Assembly: GCF_042666655.1 (NCBI RefSeq)
Contig: NZ_JBHTDE010000011.1
Span: forward strand, 48,876-112,875
Length of the DNA: 64,000 nt
Direction: 5' to 3'
Source: Paracraurococcus sp042666655
GTDB taxonomy: Bacteria; Pseudomonadota; Alphaproteobacteria; Acetobacterales; Acetobacteraceae
Position 1 is the first letter of the stretch, and the number at the start of each line of letters is the position of its first letter. Below the pieces are notes generated by a model. That model saw only the letters and a list, made by a program, of their open reading frames with translations, ran no database searches and was not told the origin of the DNA. Positions 7,598 through 19,214 of this stretch are shown piece by piece. A program made the position numbers and the translations under genes.

Positions 7598-9100
7598 TCA
7601 GCGCGCCAGCGCCGTCGCATAGGCATCCGCCTGCTCGATCAGCGTGCGGGCGACGGCGAGGTCGGCGGGGCGTCCCTCGGCCGGCGGGCAGGTGTTGCGC
7701 AGCGCCGTCACCTCGCTGCCCGGCACCGGGGCGCGGGCCGCCCGCAGCCGCGCCAGAGTCCGCGCCATCGGCGGATCCCCCTGGCGCAGCCGGGCCAGCG
7801 CCGCCGCCGTCGCCTCGGCGCCCAGGCTGGTGCAGACCGCGGGCAGCACGCCGAGGCCCTGGATCGGCCAGCCGCGCGGCGCCAGGACGCGCGACCAGGT
7901 GACCAGCAGCTCGCCCCTGTTGGGCAGCGGCACCACCGCCTGGATCAGCCCCTTGCCGGTGGTCGCACTCCCCACCACCACGCCGCGGCCGCGGTCCGAC
8001 AGGGCGGCGGCGACGATCTCGGCCGCCGAGGCGGTGCGGCCATCCACCAGCACCACCAGCGGCACGCCGCGCGCCAGGTCCGGCCCGGCCGAGACATAGC
8101 TGCGCGCCGCATCCGGGTGCCGGCCGCCGGTCAGCGCCACCACGCCCTCGCCCAGGAAGGCGGTGGCCACGGCCACCGCCTGGCCGAGCAGCCCGCCGCG
8201 GTTGCCGCGCAGGTCCAGCACCACGCCGCGCGGCGCGGTGCCGCGGAAGGCCTCCAGCAGCGCCTCGGTCAGCCGCACGTCGGTGGCGTTGGAGAAGCCG
8301 TCGAGCTGCAGCCAGAGGATATCCTCCCGCCGCTGGGCATGCAGGGTCTCCGGCGGCACCGCGCTGCGCAGGAGAAGGACGGTGAAACGCCGCTTGCCGC
8401 GCTCGATCCGCAGCGCCACCTCGGTGCCGGCCGGGCCTTCCAGCAGCGCCGCGGCGGTGACCAGGTCCTGCGCCGAGAGCGCCACGCCATCGGCCTCCAG
8501 CACCCGGTCGCCGACCCGCAGTCCGGCCTCGGCAGCGGGCGAGCCGGGCCGGAGGGTGGCGATGACCACCGCCCGGCCGCGGCCAGCGGCCAAGCGCAGG
8601 CCGAGCCCGGTCTGGCCGATGCGCCGCGCCCGGGCGGCCATCGCCTCCTCCGGCGTCATGTAGCGGCTATAGGGGTCGAGGTGGTTGAACAGCTCCTCGA
8701 AGGCGCTGCGCAGCATGCGTTCCGTCCCGGCCCGGCGGATCGCCGGCGAGGCCCGCCAGGCGGCGTCGAACATGCCCGACAGCGCCACCGCCAGCGGCTG
8801 CGCCGCCGCTTCGGGTGGACCCTGGGCGGGGCGGGCCGGCATCGGCCGGGCCGAGAGCAGCCGGTCGGGCGCCGAGAGCAGCAGGGTGCCGCTCTGCAGC
8901 TCGGATTGCAGGGTGGGCTCCAGCACCTCCAGCCCGCGCAGGGCCCAGAGGCCGAGCTGGGCCGGGGTCGCCACGTCCAGGTGCCGTTCCAGCACGGCGC
9001 CGAGCGCGGTGGCGAGCACCGCCTGCACCTGCTCGCGCGGGAAGGGGCCTTCCTGCGCCCCGGCGGCAGGCGGGAAAAGCAGCAGCAGCAGCAGGGTCAG
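7598..9100 (-). CDS. S41-family C-terminal processing peptidase with PDZ domain
   Basis: About 500 residues: a signal peptide (TLLLLLLFPPAAGA), a helical N-terminal region, a PDZ domain (about 190-280, GLGLRLAAGRGRAVV and GLRVGDRVLEADG) and an S41 catalytic domain. The predicted nucleophile is the Ser of GRTASAAEIVAAAL and the general base is the Lys of GSATTGKGLIQ, the CtpA/Tsp dyad. It should cleave exported proteins near their C-termini in the periplasm. The start is a problem: no ATG, GTG or TTG lies near the signal peptide, and the best candidate is CTG at 9100, which overlaps the rnr stop as CTGA. An upstream start inside rnr would add an Arg/Lys-rich leader. The protease assignment is firm, the start is not. 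Confidence 0.82.
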   Translation of the reverse strand: MTLLLLLLFPPAAGAQEGPFPREQVQAVLATALGAVLERHLDVATPAQLGLWALRGLEVLEPTLQSELQSGTLLLSAPDRLLSARPMPARPAQGPPEAAAQPLAVALSGMFDAAWRASPAIRRAGTERMLRSAFEELFNHLDPYSRYMTPEEAMAARARRIGQTGLGLRLAAGRGRAVVIATLRPGSPAAEAGLRVGDRVLEADGVALSAQDLVTAAALLEGPAGTEVALRIERGKRRFTVLLLRSAVPPETLHAQRREDILWLQLDGFSNATDVRLTEALLEAFRGTAPRGVVLDLRGNRGGLLGQAVAVATAFLGEGVVALTGGRHPDAARSYVSAGPDLARGVPLVVLVDGRTASAAEIVAAALSDRGRGVVVGSATTGKGLIQAVVPLPNRGELLVTWSRVLAPRGWPIQGLGVLPAVCTSLGAEATAAALARLRQGDPPMARTLARLRAARAPVPGSEVTALRNTCPPAEGRPADLAVARTLIEQADAYATALAR

Positions 9101-11331
9101 GAAGGCGGGCGAGCGGCCTTGCCGGGCCTTGCCTTGGCGGGGCGCGCGGCAGGCCGCACGGGCACGCCCTGCATCAGGTGGAAGACCATGCCGCCGGTGC
9201 GCGGCGTTGCCTCGACGAGGCGCGCCTCGACGGCCTGGCCAAGGGCGAAGGTGATCCCCGTCCTTTGGCCGGACAGCACATGCCTGGCCTGGTCCTCGGT
9301 CCATCGGTCGTCCGGCAGGGACGCGAGAGGAACGATTCCGCTGGCGCCATTCGCCTCTACGGTGACGAACAGGCCGAACCGTGTCACCCCGGAAATGCGT
9401 GCGTCGAACACCTCTCCGATTCGCTGCGACATGAATGCCGCAAGGTAGCGGTCCACCGCATCGCGCTCGGCCGCCGCGGCGCGGCGTTCGGTCTGGGTGA
9501 TATGCTCGCCGGTGTCGGGAAATCGGGCGGCCTCGGTCTCCTGCAGCCCGTCGTCCCCCAGCTTCAGCCCGCGCACCAGGGCGCGGTGCACCAGCAGGTC
9601 GGCGTAGCGGCGGATCGGGCTGGTGAAATGCGCGTAGCGGCCCAGCGCCAAGCCGAAATGACCGATATTCTCCGGCGCATAGGCGGCCTGGGACTGGCTG
9701 CGCAGCACCGTCTCGTGCACCAGCCGCGCCTCCGGCCGGTCGGCGACCTTCTCCAGCGCATGGGCGAAGTCGCGCGGATGGATGCGGTCGCCCTGCGGCA
9801 GGGTGATGTCGAAGGCGTCGAGGAATTGCCGCAGGCCCTCCAGCTTCTGGTCCGAGGGCCGGTCGTGCACCCGGTACATGCAGGGTTGCGAGAGTCGCTC
9901 GAGCTCCTCCGCCGCGCAGACATTGGCGGCGACCATGAATTCCTCGATCAGCCGGTGCGAATCGAGCCGGGCGCGCGGCTCGACGCCGAGCACGGTGCCG
10001 GCCTCGTCCAGCCGCACCCGGCGCTCCGGCAGGTCGAGCTCCAGCGTGCCGCGCCGCTTGCGCGCCGCCAGCAGGGCGCGCCAGGCACCGTACAGCGGCA
10101 CCAGGGTGCCGGTCGGGTCCTCGCCGGCATCCTGCGCCGCCTGGGCCTGCTCGTAGGTCAGCCGGGCGGCGCTGCGCATGATCCCCCGGCCGAAGCGATG
10201 CGCGGACTTGGTGCCGCCCGAATCGAAGCGCATCTCGACGAAGAGGCAGCCACGGTCCTCGTTCGGCCGCAGGCTGCACCAGCCGTTCGACAGCGCCTCG
10301 GGCAGCATCGGCACGACGCGGTCGGGGAAGTACACGCTGTTGCCGCGCGCCCAGGCCTCGCGGTCCAGCGCCGAGCCGGGGCGGACGTAGTGCGCGACAT
10401 CGGCGATGGCGACGAGCACGCGCCAGCCCCTTGCGCCCTCTGGGCCGTCCGGCTCGGCCCAGACCGCGTCGTCGAAGTCGCGCGCATCCTCGCCGTCGAT
10501 GGTGACCAGCGGGACCGTGCGCAGATCCTCCCGCCCGTCCGCCGCGACGCCGGTGGCGTGCTCGGCCTCGCGCACCGCCTCGGTCGGGAAGATGTCGGGG
10601 ATGCCATGGGCGTGGATGCAGATGAGGGAGACGGATTTCGCTTCGCCCATCCTGCCGAGCACCTCGACCACCCGGGCCGGGCGCAGGCCCAGGTCGCGGC
10701 CCGGCAGCGGTTCCGCCAGGACGATCTCGCCATTGGTGGCGCCGCCCGCCTCGCCGGGCGGCACCACCCACTCGGACCGGTGGCGGCGGTCGGTCGGCAC
10801 GATCCGGCCATTCTCGAAGACGCCGAGCACCCGGGCGGGGGCGGCGCCGGCGACCCGCTTGACCGTGGTGCCCTCGTACTTGCCGGTGCCGATCGGCTTC
10901 AGCCTGGCCAGCACCCGCTCGCCCGGCGCGAGCGCCGGCTGCCCGGCGCGTTCCGGCCGCATGAAGATGACGGGCGGGCGGCCTTGCTCGGCCTTCCAGC
11001 CGAGCGGCCGGGCGATCGGGTCGCCGTCCGGGTCGGTGCCGGTGACCTCGATCACAGCCATGTCGGGCAGGCGGCCGGGTGCGGCGAGGCCGCGGCGGCC
11101 GGCAGGCGCCGCGGTGCCATCGGCCTTCATCTCCGCCAGCAGCGCCCGCAGCGCCGGGCGCTGGTCCGAGGTCAGGCCGAAATGCCGCGAGATGTCGGTC
11201 TTGCCGACCTTGCCCGGGCTGGCCTGCAGGAAGCGCCGCAGCGCCTCCTTCGAGGGCAGCGGCGCCTCCGCGTCGCCTGGCGACCGCTTCGGCGGCCGGA
11301 GCGGCAGGCCGCCAACCGGGCGGCGGGGCAT
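9097..11331 (-). CDS. rnr: Ribonuclease R
   Basis: A 744-residue 3'-to-5' exoribonuclease of the RNase II family that degrades structured RNA. An N-terminal helix-turn-helix-like part (residues 25-85) is followed by cold-shock domains (about 90-240), the RNB catalytic domain containing TIDGEDARDFDDAV (Asp residues binding two magnesium ions), and an S1 domain (RIGEVFDARISGVTRFGLFV). The tail (PAARPAKARPGKAARPPS) is basic and shorter than in E. coli. The ATG at 11331 lies one base after the topA stop, so translation is coupled to topA. The stop overlaps the putative CTG start of the S41 protease. Confidence 0.95.
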   Translation of the reverse strand: MPRRPVGGLPLRPPKRSPGDAEAPLPSKEALRRFLQASPGKVGKTDISRHFGLTSDQRPALRALLAEMKADGTAAPAGRRGLAAPGRLPDMAVIEVTGTDPDGDPIARPLGWKAEQGRPPVIFMRPERAGQPALAPGERVLARLKPIGTGKYEGTTVKRVAGAAPARVLGVFENGRIVPTDRRHRSEWVVPPGEAGGATNGEIVLAEPLPGRDLGLRPARVVEVLGRMGEAKSVSLICIHAHGIPDIFPTEAVREAEHATGVAADGREDLRTVPLVTIDGEDARDFDDAVWAEPDGPEGARGWRVLVAIADVAHYVRPGSALDREAWARGNSVYFPDRVVPMLPEALSNGWCSLRPNEDRGCLFVEMRFDSGGTKSAHRFGRGIMRSAARLTYEQAQAAQDAGEDPTGTLVPLYGAWRALLAARKRRGTLELDLPERRVRLDEAGTVLGVEPRARLDSHRLIEEFMVAANVCAAEELERLSQPCMYRVHDRPSDQKLEGLRQFLDAFDITLPQGDRIHPRDFAHALEKVADRPEARLVHETVLRSQSQAAYAPENIGHFGLALGRYAHFTSPIRRYADLLVHRALVRGLKLGDDGLQETEAARFPDTGEHITQTERRAAAAERDAVDRYLAAFMSQRIGEVFDARISGVTRFGLFVTVEANGASGIVPLASLPDDRWTEDQARHVLSGQRTGITFALGQAVEARLVEATPRTGGMVFHLMQGVPVRPAARPAKARPGKAARPPS

Positions 11332-11332
11332 C

Positions 11333-14164
<2,832 letters not shown>

Positions 14165-14224
14165 GGACTCCACACATCCTGTGGCCGCGGGCAGGCGGCA
14201 TTGGCGGCGAGCAAGGCGCCCGCC

Positions 14225-15388
14225 TCAAGTCCCGTCCTGGCCCCGTCCGGTGAGCGCCACGCGGTTGCCCGGCAGCAGTTCCACCCGTCCAGCCAATTCG
14301 AGATCGAGGAGGATCGCCTGGATCGCGGAGGGCGACAGGTGGCAGCGCCGCATGACCTCGTCAACCGCTATCGGAGAGCCCCCAAGCAAATCAAGGACTT
14401 GTGGGGGAATTCCCGAGTCTTCCGGCGATGCCGCAACGATCGGCCGGACCGGTTCGGCCTCGGACCATGCGCTGCGTGCGGCAAACAGCGGTGCCGCATG
14501 CGGGGCTTCGGGCAGATGCGGCAGCACGTCCTCGGCCGATTCCACCAGATGCGCGCCCTGCCGGATGAGGTCGTTGGAGCCCCGTGCCCGGGGGTCGAGC
14601 GGGCTGCCGGGCACGGCGAACAACTCCCGCCCGGCTTCCAGCGCCATGCGGGCGGTGATCAGGCTGCCGGAGCGCAGGGCGGCCTCGATCACCACCACGC
14701 CGAGCGAGAGGGCGGCGACGATGCGGTTGCGGCGGGGGAAGTGGCGGGCCAGCGGGGCGATGCCGAGCGGCGCCTCGGCCAGGACGGCACCGCCCTCGGC
14801 GGCGATGCGGGCCTGGAGCCTTGCATGGTCCGGCGGATAGGGCTGGTCGAGCCCGCCGGCGACGCAGGCGATGGTGCGGCCGCGGCGCAGGGCGCCGAGA
14901 TGGGCGGCGGCGTCGATGCCGCGGGCGAGGCCGGAGACCACGGTGAGGCCCGCCGCGGCCAGCGACTCGGCCAGGTCCTCCGCGATCCGCCGCCCGGCGG
15001 CGGAGGCGTTGCGGGCGCCGACCAGGGCGACGGCGCGTGGTGCCAGGGCCGCCGGGTCGCCGAGCAGGGCGAGGACCGGCGGCGCATCCTCCTGCATCTC
15101 CAGCAAGGGCGGGTAGGGGGCAAGGCCGGCGAAGAGCAGCCGGCCGCCCAGCCGGTGCAGCGCCTCCAGCTCCCGCCGCGCCTCGGCTTCCGGGTGGAGG
15201 GCGAAGGGCGTGCCGCGGCGGGCGGCGAGGCGGGGCAGGGCGGTGAGCGCCGCGCCGGCATTGCCGTGGCGCTCCAGCAGGCGGCGGAAGGTGAGCGGGC
15301 CGATGCCGTCGGTGCGGGCTAGGCGGAGGCGGGCGAGGGCCTCGGCCGGGGGCAGCGGCGCCGCATCTGCCCCGCTCATCCGGGCCAT
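14225..15388 (-). CDS. dprA: DNA-processing protein DprA
   Basis: About 387 residues. DprA loads RecA on incoming single-stranded DNA during natural transformation. The N-terminal SAM-like helical part (DGIGPLTFRRLLERHG) is followed by the Rossmann-like DprA domain with VALVGARNASAAGRRIAEDL, VVSGLARGIDAAAHLGAL and the Arg-rich FPRRNRIVAALS. A C-terminal winged helix (PPQVLDLLGGSPIAVDEVMRRC) completes the alphaproteobacterial form. Starts at 15388 (MARMSG) or 15379 (MSGADAA) are both possible, and the ribosome-binding sites do not decide. It lies between plsY and topA, a conserved alphaproteobacterial order. No other competence gene is in the window. Confidence 0.93.
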   Translation of the reverse strand: MARMSGADAAPLPPAEALARLRLARTDGIGPLTFRRLLERHGNAGAALTALPRLAARRGTPFALHPEAEARRELEALHRLGGRLLFAGLAPYPPLLEMQEDAPPVLALLGDPAALAPRAVALVGARNASAAGRRIAEDLAESLAAAGLTVVSGLARGIDAAAHLGALRRGRTIACVAGGLDQPYPPDHARLQARIAAEGGAVLAEAPLGIAPLARHFPRRNRIVAALSLGVVVIEAALRSGSLITARMALEAGRELFAVPGSPLDPRARGSNDLIRQGAHLVESAEDVLPHLPEAPHAAPLFAARSAWSEAEPVRPIVAASPEDSGIPPQVLDLLGGSPIAVDEVMRRCHLSPSAIQAILLDLELAGRVELLPGNRVALTGRGQDGT

Positions 15389-15520
15389 CCGGAGCCCGGG
15401 CGATGCCAACAGGTAGGACGCATTCCCGGCTTGTCTCCACGCCGGGGCGAACCGTAAGGGGTCGACCACGGCAAAGCCAGGATTATGTGCCTTGTCGCAA
15501 TGACTTAGCCCCGCGAAGCG

Positions 15521-16105
15521 TCAGCCGCGGCGGCCGATCCGCGGCTCCGTCCCGGCCAGCAGCCGGGCGATGTTCGCCTTATGCCGCCAGGCCACCAGCG
15601 CGGCGATCCCGGCCGAGAAGGCCGCCAGGTCCCAGCGCCCCGCCGCCGCCGCGATCAGCGGCGCCGCGGCGCAGGCGGCCAGGGCACTCGCCGAGGAGAT
15701 CCGCGTCACCAGCGCCATCACCAGCCAGACGAGCGCCGCGCCCAGGCCCAGCCACCAGGCCGCGGCCAGCAGCACCCCGCCGCCGGTCGCCACGCCCTTG
15801 CCGCCCTTGAAGCCCAGCCAGGCCGGGAAGGCATGGCCCAGCATGGCGCCGAAGCCGGCGAACAGGCCTGCCGTCTCGCCCCACACCATCCGCGCCAGGG
15901 CGAGCGCCGCGACGCCCTTCAGGATGTCCAGCGCCAGCGTCGCCGCGGCGAGCGTCTTGTTGCCGGTGCGCAGCACGTTGGTCGCGCCGATATTGCCCGA
16001 GCCGATGCTGCGGATGTCGCCGAGCCCGGCCGCCCGGGTCAGCAGCAGCCCCCAGGGCACCGAGCCCAGCAGGTAGCCGAGGGCGAGGGCGAGAAATTCG
16101 TTCAT
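15521..16105 (-). CDS. plsY: Glycerol-3-phosphate acyltransferase PlsY
   Basis: A 194-residue inner-membrane protein with five or more hydrophobic helices. It transfers an acyl group from acyl-phosphate to glycerol-3-phosphate, the first step of phospholipid synthesis. The three PlsY motifs are present: LLGSVPWGLLL near residue 13, SIGSGNIGATNVLR (about 33-46) and GFKGGKGVATGGG (about 98-110). The ATG at 16105 overlaps the pyrC' stop as ATGA, so the two are translated together. The length matches the family (190-220). Confidence 0.95.
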   Translation of the reverse strand: MNEFLALALGYLLGSVPWGLLLTRAAGLGDIRSIGSGNIGATNVLRTGNKTLAAATLALDILKGVAALALARMVWGETAGLFAGFGAMLGHAFPAWLGFKGGKGVATGGGVLLAAAWWLGLGAALVWLVMALVTRISSASALAACAAAPLIAAAAGRWDLAAFSAGIAALVAWRHKANIARLLAGTEPRIGRRG

Positions 16106-17376
16106 CCGAAGACCCGCCGTCCGGCCTTCCAGGTGCCGACCACCCGGCCTTCCAGCGCCCTTCCGTCGAAGGGCGTGTTCTGCGCCTTGCCCGGCAATTG
16201 CCCGTCCTTGACCTGCCAGCCGCGCTCCAGGTCCAGCAGCAACAGGTCGGCCGCGGCACCCCTGGCCAACCGGCCGATCGGCAGGCCGAGCAGCTTCGCC
16301 GGCCGCGCCGTCAGCAGGTCGAGCGCCGCCAGCAGCGAGAGGTCGCCGCCATGGACGCGGGCGAGCGTGACGCCGAGCAGGGTGGCCAGCCCGGCGCCGC
16401 CGGCCTCGGCCTGGGCGAAGGGAAGCCGCTTGTCGTCGGCATCGCGCGGCTGGTGGTCGGAGGCGATGGCGTCGATCGTCCCGTCCGCCAGCGCGGCGAC
16501 CACGGCCAGCCGGTCGGCCTCCGGCCGCAGCGGGGGCGACAGCTTGGCATAGGTCCGCCAGTCGCCGATCGCCGTCTCGTTCAGGTCGAAATAGGGCGGG
16601 GCGGTGTCGCAGGTCACGGCCAGCCCTTCGGCCTTGGCGGCACGGATCAAATCAAGTGCCGCGGCGGTGCTGACATGGGCGAAATGGACATGCCCGCCGG
16701 TGATGCGGGCCAGGGCGATGTCGCGCCCGACCATCATCGCCTCGGCCGCCGGGGGGATGCCGGGCAGGCCGAGCCGGGTCGCCAGCTCGCCCTCGGTCGC
16801 CGCGCCGCCGGCAGCCAGGCTCGGCTCCTCCGGGTGCTGCACGACGAAGCTGCCGAAGGCGCGGGCATAGGACAGCGCCAGCCGCATGGTCCGGGCATTG
16901 CCGATCGCCCGCCGGCCATCGGTGAAGGCGACCGCGCCGGCCTCCTTCAGCAGGCCGTACTCGGCCAGTTCACGGCCCTCGCAACGCTTGGTCGCGGCGC
17001 CATAGGGCAGCAGGGTGATGGACCCGGTCGCCTCGCCGCGGCGGAGGACGAATTGCACCAGGGCCGGGTCGTCGAGCGGCGGGTCGGTGTCCGGCAGGGC
17101 GCAGAGCGTGGTGATGCCCCCCGCCGACGCGGCGGCGGCGGCGCTGGCGATGGTCTCGCGGTGCTCGTGCCCCGGCTCGCCGATATCGGCGCGGAGGTCC
17201 ACCAGGCCGGGGGCGAGGCAGAGCCCGGTGCCGTCGACCACCATGGCACCGTCCGGCCGGCCGAGGCCGCTGCCGTGGTCGAGGATCAGCCCGTCGCGGA
17301 CCAGGAGGTCGCCCAGGCCGTCGAGGCCGCTGGCGGGGTCCAGCAGGCGGGCGCCGGTGAAAAGGGTGTCATGCAT
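16102..17376 (-). CDS. pyrC': Dihydroorotase-like protein lacking metal ligands (PyrC'/PyrX)
   Basis: A 424-residue protein of the amidohydrolase superfamily that aligns with type I dihydroorotase: a composite beta-sandwich at the ends, PGLVDLRADIGEPG at 57-69, a substrate-region GRRAIGNARTMRLALSYAR and a late IASDHQPRD. The zinc-binding DxHxH is replaced by Asp 60-Leu-Arg-Ala-Asp 64, so both metal-binding His are missing and dihydroorotase activity is unlikely. Known pseudo-dihydroorotases (Pseudomonas PyrC'/PyrX) are structural partners that hold aspartate carbamoyltransferase in a dodecamer. Its ATG overlaps the end of pyrB by 8 bases, which fits a stoichiometric partner. A separate active dihydroorotase is expected elsewhere in the genome. 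Confidence 0.88.
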   Translation of the reverse strand: MHDTLFTGARLLDPASGLDGLGDLLVRDGLILDHGSGLGRPDGAMVVDGTGLCLAPGLVDLRADIGEPGHEHRETIASAAAAASAGGITTLCALPDTDPPLDDPALVQFVLRRGEATGSITLLPYGAATKRCEGRELAEYGLLKEAGAVAFTDGRRAIGNARTMRLALSYARAFGSFVVQHPEEPSLAAGGAATEGELATRLGLPGIPPAAEAMMVGRDIALARITGGHVHFAHVSTAAALDLIRAAKAEGLAVTCDTAPPYFDLNETAIGDWRTYAKLSPPLRPEADRLAVVAALADGTIDAIASDHQPRDADDKRLPFAQAEAGGAGLATLLGVTLARVHGGDLSLLAALDLLTARPAKLLGLPIGRLARGAAADLLLLDLERGWQVKDGQLPGKAQNTPFDGRALEGRVVGTWKAGRRVFG

Positions 17377-18319
17377 TGCGGCGAAGGTCCCGTGCCAGCA
17401 CGTCCAGCACCGCCATCCGGCAGGCGACGCCCATTTCCACCTGCTCGCCGATCACGCTGCGCTCCGGGTCGTCGGCGACGGCGCTGTCGATCTCGACGCC
17501 GCGGTTCATCGGGCCCGGATGCATCACGATCGCATCGGGCCGGGCATGGGCCAGCTTCTCCCGGTCCAGGCCGAAGAAGCGGAAGAATTCGCGGGACGAA
17601 GGGACCAGGCCGCCGGTCATCCGTTCCTTCTGCAGCCGCAGCATCATCACCACGTCGGCGCCGGCAAGGCCCGCCTGCATGTCGTGGAAGACCTCGACGC
17701 CGAGCCGGGCGGCCTCGGCCGGCATCAGGGTGGGCGGGCCGACCAGGCGGACGCGGGCATTCATGGCGGTCAGCAAATGGATGTTGGAGCGCGCGACGCG
17801 GCTGTGCAGCACGTCGCCGCAGATGGCGACGACAAGTCCTTCAAGCCGGCCCTTGCGGCGGCGGATGGTCAGGGCATCCAGCAGGGCCTGGGTCGGGTGC
17901 TCATGCGTGCCGTCGCCGGCGTTGATGACGCTGGCCGACACCTTCTGGGACAGCAGGGCCGGGGCGCCGGACTGGGCGTGGCGGACCACCAGCAGGTCGC
18001 AATGCATGGCGTTCAGGGTCTGCGCGGTGTCCAGCAGCGTCTCCCCCTTGTTCACGCTGGACTGGCTGACCGACATGTTGATCACGTCGGCGCCCAGCCG
18101 CTTGCCGGCCAACTCGAAGCTGGTGCGGGTGCGGGTGCTGTCCTCGAAGAACAGGTTGATCAGGGTGCGGCCGCGCAGCAGGTCGCGCTGGGTCTTCCCC
18201 GACCGGTTGAGCAGGGCATAGCTCTCGGCCAGGTCGAGCAGCGCGCCGATATGCGGCGGCTCGAGGCCTTCGATGGCCAGCAGGTGGCCGCCGGGGAGGA
18301 TCGGGAAGGAAAAGGACAT
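17369..18319 (-). CDS. pyrB: Aspartate carbamoyltransferase catalytic subunit
   Basis: A 316-residue cytoplasmic enzyme of pyrimidine synthesis that joins carbamoyl phosphate and aspartate. The carbamoyl-phosphate loop FFEDSTRTRTSFELAGKRLG (about 55-74) and the HPTQALLDALTI segment are complete, as is the C-terminal MHPGPMNRGVEI. The start at ATG 18319 (MSFSFPILPGG) is standard for alphaproteobacteria. The overlap with the pseudo-dihydroorotase downstream suggests assembly into a PyrB-PyrC' complex. ruvX lies upstream on the same strand, 77 bases away. Confidence 0.96.
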   Translation of the reverse strand: MSFSFPILPGGHLLAIEGLEPPHIGALLDLAESYALLNRSGKTQRDLLRGRTLINLFFEDSTRTRTSFELAGKRLGADVINMSVSQSSVNKGETLLDTAQTLNAMHCDLLVVRHAQSGAPALLSQKVSASVINAGDGTHEHPTQALLDALTIRRRKGRLEGLVVAICGDVLHSRVARSNIHLLTAMNARVRLVGPPTLMPAEAARLGVEVFHDMQAGLAGADVVMMLRLQKERMTGGLVPSSREFFRFFGLDREKLAHARPDAIVMHPGPMNRGVEIDSAVADDPERSVIGEQVEMGVACRMAVLDVLARDLRRNA

Positions 18320-18396
18320 CGGGACTCGCGGGCTGCGGCGGGGGCAAGCTAGCCCTGCCGGGGAGGGTGGCCAAGCGTTGCCGCCGGGCGGCAGGA

Positions 18397-18867
18397 TCAA
18401 CCGGCGGCCGGCCTCGTCGCGTCCAGCGCGCTTTGCAACGTATAGGCGGCCGCCGCCGCATCTACCGCCGCCGCGCGCTTGGCCCGGGTCATGTCGGCCT
18501 CGATCATTGCCCGGTTCACCGCAGAACTGCTCAGCCGCTCGTCCCACAGCGCCACCGGCAGGCCGGCCGCCTCGCCCAGCGCCATGGCCCAGTCCTTGGC
18601 CGCCTGGGCGGCCGGGCCGAAGGAGCCGTCCATCCCCAGCGGCAGGCCGACCACCAGCCCGCCGGCGCCCTGCTGCCGGGCGATCGCCAGCACCTCGGCC
18701 GCGTTGGCGCGCAGCTTGCCCCGCTTCAAGGAGCCATAGGGCGAGGCCAGCATCAGCAGCACGTCGGACAGCGCCACGCCGATCAGCTTCGATCCGGGAT
18801 CGAGGCCGATCAGCCTTTGGCCGCGGGGCAGGGCGGCACGGAGGTCGGTCAGGTTGAAGAGGGGCAT
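18397..18867 (-). CDS. ruvX: RuvX/YqgF family putative pre-16S rRNA nuclease
   Basis: A 156-residue protein with an RNase H-like fold. RLIGLDPGSKLIGVALSD carries the first catalytic Asp, GLVVGLPLGMDGS the middle motif, and LWDERLSSSAVNRAM the Glu-containing motif; the late VDAAAAAYTLQ supplies the last Asp. The family processes the 5' end of 16S rRNA (YqgF) and is also described as a Holliday junction resolvase-like protein. It starts 59 bases from the divergent gatC, so the two promoters share that gap. Confidence 0.9.
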   Translation of the reverse strand: MPLFNLTDLRAALPRGQRLIGLDPGSKLIGVALSDVLLMLASPYGSLKRGKLRANAAEVLAIARQQGAGGLVVGLPLGMDGSFGPAAQAAKDWAMALGEAAGLPVALWDERLSSSAVNRAMIEADMTRAKRAAAVDAAAAAYTLQSALDATRPAAG

Positions 18868-18926
18868 GGCGGCCGTTATAGCCCTGGCAAGCCAAATGTA
18901 GCCCCTGGCCAGGTCTGGAATCCCGC

Positions 18927-19214
18927 ATGTCCCTCGACACCGCCACGGTGAGGCGCATCGCCTCGCTCGCCCGCATCCGGCTGGAGGAGGAGGAGGTCGG
19001 CCGCATGCAGGCCGAGCTCAACGGCATCCTCGGCTGGATCGAGCAATTGCAGGCGGTGGACACCACGGGCATCGAGCCGATGGCCGGTGGCGGTGCGGTG
19101 TCGCTGCCGCTGCGGGACGACGTCGTCACCGATGGCGGCATCCCGGAAAAGATCCTGGCCAATGCGCCCGACCGGATGGGCGAATATTTCGGCGTGCCGA
19201 AGGTGGTCGAATAA
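18927..19214 (+). CDS. gatC: Asp-tRNA(Asn)/Glu-tRNA(Gln) amidotransferase subunit C
   Basis: A 95-residue protein starting MSLDTATVRRIASLARIRLEEEE, the GatC signature, with ILGWIEQLQAVDT and an LRDDVVTDGG segment. GatC wraps around GatA and stabilises the GatCAB complex that amidates misacylated tRNAs. The stop overlaps the gatA start as TAATG. It is first in the gatC-gatA-(unknown)-gatB operon. Confidence 0.95.
   Translation: MSLDTATVRRIASLARIRLEEEEVGRMQAELNGILGWIEQLQAVDTTGIEPMAGGGAVSLPLRDDVVTDGGIPEKILANAPDRMGEYFGVPKVVE

Noticed and set aside
9101..10771. Upstream extension of the S41 protease frame through rnr
   Set aside because: The extension lies wholly inside rnr in another frame and has no domain; only the part from about 9100 downward is credible.
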